Below are positions 8,621 through 16,044 of a stretch of 48,242 nucleotides of DNA, piece after piece. The stretch is taken from contig CALXRQ010000012.1 in assembly GCA_944390895.1 (NCBI GenBank), positions 1 to 48,242 of the forward strand, read 5' to 3'. The notes below the pieces were generated by a model, which saw only the letters and a list, made by a program, of their open reading frames with translations, was not told the origin of the DNA and searched no databases. A program made the translations under genes and the position numbers. This DNA is from an uncultured Alphaproteobacteria bacterium. GTDB lineage: Bacteria; Pseudomonadota; Alphaproteobacteria; RF32; CAG-239. Position 1 is the stretch's first letter; each line of letters opens with the position of its first letter.

Positions 8621-8965
8621 TTACATTAAATTTATTTTAGATGCAACAGAATTTATCTCATTTATCAAAATTTTTATCTTGCCGGCCAGAGCGCTGTCAA
8701 TCTCAAGGAGTCGCTGGTCGTCAACCGTCTGAACGGCATTGCCGTTTGCGGCCGGAGTGCCTTTTTTCAGCTCCGAAAGCTCATCGGCCAGAAGCAGCCC
8801 CACCATTGCCAGCAGCATACATTCGTTAACCTGTCCGCTTGCTGCGTTGAGCATTTTTGCCTTTTCGTCAAGCATCCTTGCCAGCTGGAGGATTCTGACT
8901 TCCTGTCCGTCTTCGCAGGCAATGGCATATTCTCTTGAATTAATTGTTATTGTTACCTGTGCCAT
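8621..8965 (-). CDS. zapA: Cell division protein ZapA
   Basis: ZapA binds and bundles FtsZ filaments at the division site. The 114-residue product has the ZapA globular N-terminus (VTITINSREYAIACEDGQE, then ILQLARMLDEKA) followed by a helix with NECMLLAMVGLLLADEL and a C-terminal helical tail, the order expected for this family. It overlaps the upstream coiled-coil gene by 26 bases and is followed by 6S RNA, as in E. coli and many proteobacteria. Confidence 0.92.
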   Translation of the reverse strand: MAQVTITINSREYAIACEDGQEVRILQLARMLDEKAKMLNAASGQVNECMLLAMVGLLLADELSELKKGTPAANGNAVQTVDDQRLLEIDSALAGKIKILINEINSVASKINLM

Positions 8966-9212
8966 CGTTTTCCAAAACTTTATCCAATTTCATTATAACC
9001 GCGTCAATGTTTCTGATGATGTTTTCCGACGAGCTTTTAAGAATTTCCAGCCGTTTGCTGTTGTCTTTTCTTTCGGCCTCAATCTTCTTCTGAGACAAGG
9101 CCAGCTTGTCTTTCTTCTCGTCAAGAATGCCGTTCAGCTTAACCAATACGTCGCTCAGTTCGGCAAGGGCGTTGTTGGTCTGGCTGAACTCAATTTTTTT
9201 TGCATCAGTCAT
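8940..9212 (-). CDS. Small coiled-coil protein upstream of zapA
   Basis: This 90-residue protein is almost wholly a predicted coiled coil, with regular Leu/Ile spacing (LAELSDVLVKLNGILDEKK, then NIIRNIDAVIMKLDKVLEN) and an Asn-rich tail. There is no signal peptide or membrane segment. Small coiled-coil proteins (DUF4164-like) commonly precede zapA in alphaproteobacteria. The 26-base overlap with zapA suggests co-translation and a shared division role, but that role is inference. Confidence 0.8.
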   Translation of the reverse strand: MTDAKKIEFSQTNNALAELSDVLVKLNGILDEKKDKLALSQKKIEAERKDNSKRLEILKSSSENIIRNIDAVIMKLDKVLENDGTGNNNN

Positions 9213-9300
9213 AAATTTCTCTTTCTTTTAGAGTATTATTCCCGTATATTCAACGCATAATATCAGCAAACCAAACGATTTCAAGAACAATAGAGAGTTT

Positions 9301-9825
9301 ATGCCAAAGTTTATAATCAAAATAACGGCCGATGACAAAACGCTGCTGGACAATGATGATGTCTGCTGTTATCTGGCCGATGAAAATTCCGCGCCGGCCG
9401 TGCTTGCGAAAGCCGAAGCCTCCGACAAGCTGGTTCTGGCCTGCGGGGACCGCGCCGCGGATTTCTGTCTGGAAGCGGGGCTGGACGGCGTATTGATGTC
9501 TGACCCGGTTGACGAAAAGTTTCCGGGGCTTGTCAAACGCCTGCATAAAAAAATCGGCAAAAAGTTTTGGGGCGCCGCCTGCGGCATTACCCGCCACGAA
9601 GCGATGATCGCTTCCGAAGCCGAGCCTGATTTTGTGGCGTTCCGTTCTGCCGGCCGTGACGGCGAAGCGGACGTTCTGGACTGGTATGCCGAGCTTTTTC
9701 TGTTGCAGTCGGCGCTTTTCTATACGCCGGAGCTTGACGAAAATCTGCTTTCCAAAACCGATTTTTTAATAATAAATACTTCGGAATATAAGATTCTGGT
9801 TGATAAAATTAAAAGATTAGATTAA
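9301..9825 (+). CDS. Thiamine-phosphate-synthase-like protein, probably not catalytic
   Basis: The 174-residue product looks like a shortened TIM barrel of the ThiE type. The stretch GITRHEAMIASEAEPDFVAF matches the ThiE/TenI pattern 'SRHEA..A.EAGADYVAFG', and GLDGVLMSDP resembles the ThiE 'DGVHL' strand. The usual ThiE glycine-rich phosphate loop at the end and several binding residues are not visible, and the family norm is over 200 residues. In other alphaproteobacteria a ThiE-type gene sits just before efp, as here. It is probably a diverged relative of that gene. I would not assign thiamine synthesis to it. Confidence 0.65.
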   Translation: MPKFIIKITADDKTLLDNDDVCCYLADENSAPAVLAKAEASDKLVLACGDRAADFCLEAGLDGVLMSDPVDEKFPGLVKRLHKKIGKKFWGAACGITRHEAMIASEAEPDFVAFRSAGRDGEADVLDWYAELFLLQSALFYTPELDENLLSKTDFLIINTSEYKILVDKIKRLD

Positions 9826-9868
9826 TTTGCCAGATAATAAATAATTTGAATAATAATTGGAGAAAAAT

Positions 9869-10432
9869 ATGAAACAGCAAGCTGGATCCATCCGCATCGG
9901 TTGGGTAATCGAATACAAAAACAAACCGTGGACCGTAACCAAGACCAACTTTGTAAAGCCCGGCAAAGGCGGCGCCTTTATGCAAGTTGAAATGAAGTCG
10001 GTGGAAGAAGGCACCAAGACCAACGAGCGCTTCAGAACGGAAGACATGGTTGAAAAGCTGATGGTTGAAACCAAAGACTGCCAGTTTTTGTTTGAAGATT
10101 CCACCGGTCTGAACTTTATGGACAGCGAAACTTTTGACCAGTTTACAATGCCGGCGGACATTCTCGGAGATTCCCGCCCGTTTATGACTGATGGTATGGG
10201 CGTTATCATAAACGTTATTGACGGCAAGCCGATTTCTGTTGAACTGCCGCTGCAGGTCATTCAGGAAGTGGTCGAAACCGAACCCGTCATCAAAGGTCAG
10301 ACTGCCGCTTCTTCTTACAAACCGGCCATTTTGGACAACGGCGTCCGCGTCATGGTTCCGCCTTTTGTCGGCACCGGCGAGAAAATCGTTGTCAATACGA
10401 CTGATGCTTCCTATGTAGAGAGAGCCAAATAA
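9869..10432 (+). CDS. efp: Translation elongation factor P
   Basis: EF-P binds ribosomes stalled at proline stretches and helps peptide-bond formation. The 187-residue product has the three-barrel EF-P pattern. The loop that reaches the peptidyl-transferase centre is KPGKGGAF, with Lys33 at the position that is lysylated in E. coli. The C-terminal signature SYKPAILDNGVRVMVPPFVG is intact. The ATG at 9869 is preceded by TTGGAG at a good distance; a TTG at 9857 would add four residues without a ribosome site. The stop shares a base with the next start (TAATG). No modifying enzyme gene lies in the window. Confidence 0.95.
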   Translation: MKQQAGSIRIGWVIEYKNKPWTVTKTNFVKPGKGGAFMQVEMKSVEEGTKTNERFRTEDMVEKLMVETKDCQFLFEDSTGLNFMDSETFDQFTMPADILGDSRPFMTDGMGVIINVIDGKPISVELPLQVIQEVVETEPVIKGQTAASSYKPAILDNGVRVMVPPFVGTGEKIVVNTTDASYVERAK

Positions 10433-11235
10433 TGTCTTATTTGTCCGCAAATATGAATATGCTTATGACCGCCGTCAAAAAGGCGGCGTCTTCCCTGAGC
10501 CGCGATTTCAGCGAGATTGAAAAGCTTCAGTCTTCTGTTAAGGGGCATCAGGAGTTTGTAGCCGCGGCGGTCAGAAAGGTAGAGGCCAATCTGCGGACGG
10601 AACTCTCAAGGTCCCGTCCGGCTTTCGCTTTTGCCGAAAACGGAAAACCGCGCCCCGCCGGGTCATGTTTCATCGTTTCCTCGCTGGACGGCGTGGTCAA
10701 TTTTGCCCACGGCATTCCGCACTTTTCCATTTCCATCGCCACTTGTGAAAACGGGGCTTTGACCGCTGCCGTCATTTACAATCCGGCCACGGACGAGCTT
10801 TATTTTGCCGAAAAGGGCAACGGCGCCTATAAAGAGGGTTTCCGCAATCATGAAAGGCTGCGCGTTTCTTTCCGTAAGGAACTGGGCGAATGTGTTTTCT
10901 CTACGCAGATTAACGATAAGGAAAACCTTGGCGCTTATGCTGCGGTAAGAGACAAGCTTGTCCCTCAGGCCGGTGCGTTGCGCGTCTTTGGCGCCGCAAG
11001 TCTGGATTTGGCCTATGTCGCAGCCGGAAAGATTGACGCTACCGTCAGTTTGGGCAATAGTCTTTCCGATATTGCCGCCGGCATTCTGCTGGTTAAGGAA
11101 GCCGGTGGTTCGGTTTATGAATTGAACCAAAAGGATATCCGTTCCGAGGACATCGAAGCCGTTCTCGCTTCGGGCAATATCATAGCCTGCAATGCAAATC
11201 TCGGCAAAAAGGTATATGATTTGCTGAACAAATAA
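10432..11235 (+). CDS. Inositol-monophosphatase (SuhB) family protein with altered metal site
   Basis: The 267-residue product aligns clearly with the IMPase/SuhB family: FIVSSLDGVVNFAHGIPHFS, YNPATDELYFAEKGNGAY, ASLDLAYVAAGKIDA and LSDIAAGILLVKEAGG. Key residues differ. The motif 'VDPLDGT' reads VSSLDGV (residues 82-88), so the first metal Asp is Ser83 and the Thr is Val88. The second Asp (Asp86) and the later Asp213 remain. The 'GEEG' segment is reduced to AENG with a single Glu69. Known SuhB acts on inositol phosphates and also associates with rRNA antitermination complexes. Here loss of phosphatase activity is likely, while a binding role could persist. It is translationally coupled to efp, a common alphaproteobacterial pairing. 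Confidence 0.85.
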   Translation: MSYLSANMNMLMTAVKKAASSLSRDFSEIEKLQSSVKGHQEFVAAAVRKVEANLRTELSRSRPAFAFAENGKPRPAGSCFIVSSLDGVVNFAHGIPHFSISIATCENGALTAAVIYNPATDELYFAEKGNGAYKEGFRNHERLRVSFRKELGECVFSTQINDKENLGAYAAVRDKLVPQAGALRVFGAASLDLAYVAAGKIDATVSLGNSLSDIAAGILLVKEAGGSVYELNQKDIRSEDIEAVLASGNIIACNANLGKKVYDLLNK

Positions 11236-11268
11236 TTATTTGATGACAACTGAGATGAGGAAAAGAAA

Positions 11269-12252
11269 ATGCGCTCGAAGAAAATCTTACTGCTTCCGGC
11301 CGTAGCGCTGGGGCTGAGCCTGACGGCTCTGGCGGCACCTTCTTTTGCGGAGGATGATGTTTATGTCGATTTTTCAGTATTGGATTCTCTGGGAGACAAC
11401 AATTCGCCAGTCATTAACAGCGGGCCTCTTTTTCCTGTCGTTAAATCATCCGCGGCTGAGCCGGTCGTAAAAAAGGTTCGCAAGCCGGCCGGGAAAAAAT
11501 CGGTTTCCAAACCGTCGGCAAAAAAAGCAAAACCGGCGGTTAAACCTCAGAAGACCATAGAAGAAGACATTAAAATTCCGCACAAGGAAGATATAAAGGT
11601 AGAGGTCAAAACACCGGAAAAGGAGACTTTGCCCGATGCTGTCGAAAATGCTTCCGTCGGCGGCTCCCTGCCGGACGATTCTCCGTTTAAAGCCGTTGCC
11701 GAGCCGGTTGTCAGAGAAGAAATTTCTGCCGCGCCGCTTGCGCCGGTGGAAGTAAAAACCGAACCGTTGCCCAAAAAGACCGATGAAGTGATTATGGAAC
11801 CGGTCAACGGGCATACGCCGCTGCCGGAACCGGAAGAACTGAAGAGCGGTCTTGCCGCAGCGCCGGAGCCGGAGACCGAGCCGGTCGTACAGGCGCAGGT
11901 TTCAGCCGAACCTTCCGCCCCGCTGATTGAGAAAAAGGCGCTGCCGCAAAACGTTTCGAGCGACGTTGTGTTTGCCGCCGACAGTTCGGAACTTACCGAG
12001 GAAAACAAACGGCAGTTGGATGATATTATTGCCGGCTTTGAAGATACGCAGAAAAACAAAATTGCTATCTTTTCGTTTAATGTCGATGACGGAAAAGACG
12101 TTTTCCGTAAAAAACGGCTGTGTCTGGACCGTGCCATCGCCGTTCGCTCTTATTATTTGGCCAAGGGATATAAAAACTACAGCATCAAGGTTGTTAACGT
12201 CGATGCCGAAAGTGACCTGAAAAACATCGTGCGGGTTGAAGAATTCAAATAA
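11269..12252 (+). CDS. Secreted Pro/Lys-rich protein with C-terminal OmpA-like domain
   Basis: A signal peptide is clear (KKILLLPAVALGLSLTALAA, cleavage near PSFAED). Residues from about 60 to 220 are low-complexity, rich in Pro, Lys, Glu and Val, and would span the periplasm. The last 100 residues resemble an OmpA/Pal peptidoglycan-binding domain: VVFAADSSELTEENKRQLDD, IAIFSFNVDDGKD, then RLCLDRAIAVRSYYLAKGY. The usual 'NR.LS..RA' stretch reads KKRLCLDRAIAV, so the domain is diverged. The position between the IMPase-like gene and rpmE is shared with other alphaproteobacteria. Confidence 0.78.
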   Translation: MRSKKILLLPAVALGLSLTALAAPSFAEDDVYVDFSVLDSLGDNNSPVINSGPLFPVVKSSAAEPVVKKVRKPAGKKSVSKPSAKKAKPAVKPQKTIEEDIKIPHKEDIKVEVKTPEKETLPDAVENASVGGSLPDDSPFKAVAEPVVREEISAAPLAPVEVKTEPLPKKTDEVIMEPVNGHTPLPEPEELKSGLAAAPEPETEPVVQAQVSAEPSAPLIEKKALPQNVSSDVVFAADSSELTEENKRQLDDIIAGFEDTQKNKIAIFSFNVDDGKDVFRKKRLCLDRAIAVRSYYLAKGYKNYSIKVVNVDAESDLKNIVRVEEFK

Positions 12253-12298
12253 AATGCTCGATAACGGCCAATAAATTTAAAAAAGTGTAAATTAATGC

Positions 12299-12327
12299 TT
12301 GCCTATTTAAATCTGGTAATGTATAAG
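12299..12327 (+). promoter_or_regulatory. Sigma70-type promoter of rpmE
   Basis: TTGCCT (12299-12304), 17 bases and TATAAG (12322-12327) lie 48 bases before the rpmE start codon. A strong AGGAG ribosome site follows at 12361-12365. Confidence 0.65.
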
Positions 12328-12374
12328 AGCTTAAAAATTATGCGTTTAAATAAAAGTTTTAGGAGTTTTTTAAG

Positions 12375-12614
12375 ATGAAAAAAGGTATTCATCCCGATTA
12401 TCACGAAATTACTTATGTAATGACTGACGGTACGGAATTCAAAACCAGATCGACCATGGGCAAACCCGGCGATAAAATCCGTCTGGAAATCGACCCGAAA
12501 TCTCATCCGGCTTGGACCGGCGTTCAGCGTCTGGTTGACACTGGCGGACAGATTTCCAAATTTAACAACAAATTCGGTGCTTTTGGTCTTAAAGCCGGTG
12601 ACACCGCAAACTAA
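12375..12614 (+). CDS. rpmE: 50S ribosomal protein L31
   Basis: The 79-residue product is L31: [20 protein letters not shown] at the start, then [16 protein letters not shown] and FNNKFGAF near the end. It has no cysteines, so it is the zinc-free (C-minus) form of the protein. L31 bridges the two ribosomal subunits. It has its own promoter and is followed by a good terminator, so it is a single-gene unit. Confidence 0.96.
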   Translation: MKKGIHPDYHEITYVMTDGTEFKTRSTMGKPGDKIRLEIDPKSHPAWTGVQRLVDTGGQISKFNNKFGAFGLKAGDTAN

Positions 12615-12639
12615 ATCTGGCGTTGTTTAGCGTTTTATT

Positions 12640-12676
12640 AACCTGCATTTGTTAAGTTGAATGCAGGTTTTTTTTT
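12640..12676 (+). terminator. Rho-independent terminator of rpmE
   Basis: AACCTGCATT (12640-12649) pairs with AATGCAGGTT (12660-12669), followed by a long T-run. Confidence 0.9.
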
Positions 12677-12694
12677 ATATATGCTGCGGAAAAA

Positions 12695-14305
12695 ATGGTA
12701 AAAATAACACACTATGAAGTTTATACGGATTCAGGGGACGGCTGGAAGCTTGAGGACCGCTTTGCCAGCGATCAGCGCTATGAGGCAATCAATCTTTCCA
12801 AGGAAAAGGAACAGGAAAAGCTGAAGGTAAAGATAATCCGCGAAACTTTTGACGTTCAGGACAACAGCTATCAGGAAACCGTTGAATATGTCAGCGGATT
12901 GGGTCACGGCAAACCCAAGGCCAAAAAGGGCAAAAGGATATCTGCGGTTGATTTGCGGAGTCAGGCTGCAGCAAGGCAGGGTGAAGACGATAGCGGCGAA
13001 TATGAAGCCGACGAGGCGCTTGTTTCCAGTGCCGAAATTCTTCGCGCGATTGCTAAGCTGGTGGTCATCATCATCGTCACGCTGGCTTTGTCAAACTTGT
13101 TTGTAACGCTTATATCGCCGCTGATTGAGGATTTTGTTCCCGAAGAATATGTTCATATCAGTTTGTTCATAATCTTCTTCGTCCTGTTTTTGGGACTTGC
13201 CGTTCCGCTGATTATGAAGAAGATCCCCTGGCATATTTTTGCCTATCGGCGTCAGGGGACGGCCAAACCGCGGCCGCTGAAAGAAAGCCGTTTTTACGAA
13301 AAAGCCCAGAATATCATCCGCCTTTATAACTTAAATGACGAATATGAACCCTCAATTTCGCCGTCGTATCCGGAAGCAACTCTGGAACAGAAGCGCTACA
13401 TTGTAGATTTTTTGAAAGATATTTTATCAAATCTTGATTCAAAGAGTATGTTTCAGGACAGTTTTTCCAAATTGGGCATCAAGCTGGTTGTTTACGGCGG
13501 CTGCCTGGAGCTTTCAAGATACTGCGGTCTGCATATTGCCGAAGCGAACTCCATGCTCTATGAGGCTTTTAAGATTATTGACGGAGACAATGCCGACCTT
13601 GAAGCCTTTTACGACGGCAAAAAATCCTTTGCCGATAATAAGGTCGCAGTATTTTTGACCGGTGTTGGCGCGCATTTGATGACGCAGGTTATCGACGAAC
13701 GGCCGATGGACGTAAACATTTTGAAGCAGAGTTTTGCCAAATGGGAGGCTCAGGTGGCCGAAACCGGCTATAACGGTGCTGCCGAGGCTGTTCCGGCACA
13801 GCCGGTAGACACCCGGTGTCCGAGTCTGGTCAATGTCCAATGCCTGCTGAAGTTTTTTGACGAGGCGCTTCCCGGCTTGGAGGAACAAAAGAAAACCTAT
13901 TGGTCCGATATTCATAACATCATAGCCAATCTGCTCGGAAAATATCGGGGACGGAATGTGATTGAGTTTGACGGCATAACAACCGTGGAATATGACAATA
14001 CGGAAGACGCGGTTCGTTTTGCCGCCGCGTTTATTAAGGATATAAATACCTATAAAGACGAATTAAATGATGAAAATTTGATTTTTCTGAGCAAATGCAA
14101 CATCATCGACAAGATGGAAGAAGACGGGCTCAATCCTCAGGATTATGTTGAAGATGTGTTGGAACACACCTATAACAACGAAATTCTGATAACCGAAAAA
14201 ATCAAAAATGCCATTCCGTCCGACAAATACGGATTTGAGTTTTTGGGCGACAAAAGGTTGAATAAAACGAATAAATTGGTAGCTTTATACAAATTGGCGG
14301 ATTAA
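12695..14305 (+). CDS. Two-helix membrane protein with a possible degenerate class III cyclase domain
   Basis: The 536-residue product has a soluble N-terminal section (about 1-110), two transmembrane segments at about 113-135 and 148-172, and a long cytoplasmic C-terminal part. The last 160 residues follow the class III adenylate/guanylate cyclase pattern: CPSLVNVQCLLKFF, then KYRGRNVIEFDGITTVEY (compare 'HGGRIVKTTGDGFLAEF'), DAVRFAAAFI, and the ending FEFLGDKRL..KLVALYKLAD (compare 'F.DLGERRLKG...VRVYRL'). The Asp of 'GDG' is kept as FDG, but the first-strand 'FADIVGYS' has no clear metal Asp. If the relation holds it is probably a non-catalytic or altered sensor domain. This assignment is inference; that the gene encodes a protein is well supported by length and composition. 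Confidence 0.7.
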   Translation: MVKITHYEVYTDSGDGWKLEDRFASDQRYEAINLSKEKEQEKLKVKIIRETFDVQDNSYQETVEYVSGLGHGKPKAKKGKRISAVDLRSQAAARQGEDDSGEYEADEALVSSAEILRAIAKLVVIIIVTLALSNLFVTLISPLIEDFVPEEYVHISLFIIFFVLFLGLAVPLIMKKIPWHIFAYRRQGTAKPRPLKESRFYEKAQNIIRLYNLNDEYEPSISPSYPEATLEQKRYIVDFLKDILSNLDSKSMFQDSFSKLGIKLVVYGGCLELSRYCGLHIAEANSMLYEAFKIIDGDNADLEAFYDGKKSFADNKVAVFLTGVGAHLMTQVIDERPMDVNILKQSFAKWEAQVAETGYNGAAEAVPAQPVDTRCPSLVNVQCLLKFFDEALPGLEEQKKTYWSDIHNIIANLLGKYRGRNVIEFDGITTVEYDNTEDAVRFAAAFIKDINTYKDELNDENLIFLSKCNIIDKMEEDGLNPQDYVEDVLEHTYNNEILITEKIKNAIPSDKYGFEFLGDKRLNKTNKLVALYKLAD

Positions 14306-14385
14306 GCTTTATATTAATTAAACGGGTTGTTTTGAAACCGTTTTTATGATAAAATAATCAATGTGGGATTATTGGGAGAACGCCG

Positions 14386-15210
14386 ATGGTAACCATTTCT
14401 GAAGTATTGGGCGAAAGCAGCGCCAAAACGTGGGAAAAAACGCTTACCGACATGAACAATGTCGATGAGACTTTTGCCAATGCCCGCGATTTGGGATACA
14501 CCCGTCTCAACTATTCCCGCATCACTGCCATCGGCAAGCTTTCCAAATATTATGACAGCGTTGACATCTATAAAACGCAGGTTCAGTCCAATGGCAAGCT
14601 GGGAGTTTCCCTGCGTGACGGCACGGAAGACGAAAACGTGCTGGACCTTTCCAAATATGAAGAAGCGCTGAACAAGCTGAAACAGCAGACCGATCCCGAG
14701 GGGTATGAAAAAGAACAGGCCGAGAAAAAGGCCAAGGAAGAAGAAAACCTGCTGTCCCTGACCGCTGAAAAACTGAATATTCAGGTTTATATGACCAAAG
14801 GCGGTAAACAGGTTCTCATCGGTGACAGTACCGCCGAAAAAGGCAGCAAAATCCGCGAAGCGATGGATGAAATCCTCAAAGGCGAATATCGGGCGCAAAA
14901 AGGCGATTATTATTTCAAAATCACCCGCAATGAAGATACAACGACCAAAAACGAAGAAATCTCCTATGCCATGCAGATTACGATGGGCGATCATTTCAAG
15001 CATGATTATGTTATGACCGAGAAAATTTCCGAAGACAGCACCAATAAGAAAGAAAGCCGGGTGCCGCTGACGCAGACCTCTTCCGGCGGTTCTCTTTCGG
15101 CGGTAAACGCGCTGGAAATTCAGGCCACCCGCTACCAGGCGACGGCTCAGATGCTTCAGGTCGGATATCTGAATATGGCCGATATCTACTCCAAAAACAG
15201 CAAATATTAA
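14386..15210 (+). CDS. Unrecognised 274-residue soluble protein
   Basis: I do not recognise this protein. It has no signal peptide or membrane segment and is rich in Lys, Glu and Thr. Residues from about 85 to 130 form a highly charged helix (KYEEALNKLKQQTDPEGYEK). The final 40 residues are a helix with hydrophobic spacing (SAVNALEIQATRYQATAQML), a pattern seen at the ends of proteins that pack into helical bundles or filaments. GGGAGA upstream is a fair ribosome site. It stands between the cyclase-like protein and trcR without overlap to either. Confidence 0.75.
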   Translation: MVTISEVLGESSAKTWEKTLTDMNNVDETFANARDLGYTRLNYSRITAIGKLSKYYDSVDIYKTQVQSNGKLGVSLRDGTEDENVLDLSKYEEALNKLKQQTDPEGYEKEQAEKKAKEEENLLSLTAEKLNIQVYMTKGGKQVLIGDSTAEKGSKIREAMDEILKGEYRAQKGDYYFKITRNEDTTTKNEEISYAMQITMGDHFKHDYVMTEKISEDSTNKKESRVPLTQTSSGGSLSAVNALEIQATRYQATAQMLQVGYLNMADIYSKNSKY

Positions 15211-15339
15211 AAAATTCCCGCATTTCCGCAAAAAATGCTTGTATATTATCCAAAGAAAATCTATCTTTAGGGTAATTAATTTGCTTTTGAATGTATTATC
15301 AAAGCGAAAATAATATTTTGCGAAAGAAAGGATTACAAA

Positions 15340-15996
15340 ATGACAGCTCCCTTAATGCCAAGAGCAACTGCCGTATGGCTGGTCGAAAATACAACCTTAA
15401 CCTTCAGACAGATTTCCGAATTCTGCGAAATTCACGAACTGGAAATTCAGGCCATCGCCGACGGCGACGTTGCCGGCAACATTATGGGTTTGAGTCCGGT
15501 AGACAACAGCCAGCTGACGCTTGAAGAAATCAGAAGATGCGAGGCCGATCCTTCAGCCAATCTGGTTCCGAATGAAATGGAGCGCAATGTCAAAGCCCGC
15601 AATGCCAAGGCCAAAAAGATCCTGTCTCCGTCTCAGAGAAGCGACAAACCGGCGGCCATTGCCTGGGTTATTAAGAACTGTGCGGATTTAAGCGATGCTC
15701 AGATTTGCAAGTTGATCGGCACCACCAAACCGACGATTGAAGCCATTCGCAGCGGCACCCACCGCGATATGGCCAATATCCGTCCCAAAAATCCGGTTAC
15801 CATCGGTTTGTGCACCGAGAAAGATTTGGATCAGGCTTTAACCGTTGCGCAGGCTCGTCTGGAAAAAGCTGCCCAGCCCAAAAAAGCCAAAGCGCCGAAA
15901 AAAGAAAAAACCGCCAAGGCTAAAACAGAGAAGAAGACAAAGGCTAAGACCGAAAAAAAAGCCAAGGCTGAAAAGAAAGCAAAAAAATCCGCTTAA
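15340..15996 (+). CDS. trcR: TrcR/DUF1013 cell-cycle transcriptional regulator
   Basis: The first 175 residues match the alphaproteobacteria-specific DUF1013 family (TrcR, described as a regulator of cell-cycle genes): MPRATAVWLVENTTLTFRQI, then FCEIHELEIQAIADGDVAG, the linker with MERNVKARNAKAKK, and a second helix-turn-helix-like half (DAQICKLIGTTKPTIEAIRS). The two halves look like duplicated HTH units. The C-terminal 45 residues are an Ala/Lys repeat tail (KKTKAKTEKKAKAEKKAKKS), which would bind nucleic acid non-specifically. AGAAAGGA lies upstream of the ATG. The gene ends in a strong terminator. Confidence 0.9.
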   Translation: MTAPLMPRATAVWLVENTTLTFRQISEFCEIHELEIQAIADGDVAGNIMGLSPVDNSQLTLEEIRRCEADPSANLVPNEMERNVKARNAKAKKILSPSQRSDKPAAIAWVIKNCADLSDAQICKLIGTTKPTIEAIRSGTHRDMANIRPKNPVTIGLCTEKDLDQALTVAQARLEKAAQPKKAKAPKKEKTAKAKTEKKTKAKTEKKAKAEKKAKKSA

Positions 15997-15999
15997 CAC

Positions 16000-16034
16000 A
16001 AAAAACCTCAAAGCTTGGCTTTGAGGTTTTTTAT
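16000..16034 (+). terminator. Rho-independent terminator of trcR
   Basis: AAAACCTCAAAGC and GCTTTGAGGTTTT form a long stem around a 3-base loop with A- and T-runs. It ends only about ten bases before the dapE start codon, so dapE depends on readthrough or an undetected start site. Confidence 0.88.
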
Positions 16035-16044
16035 TGGAGAAACA

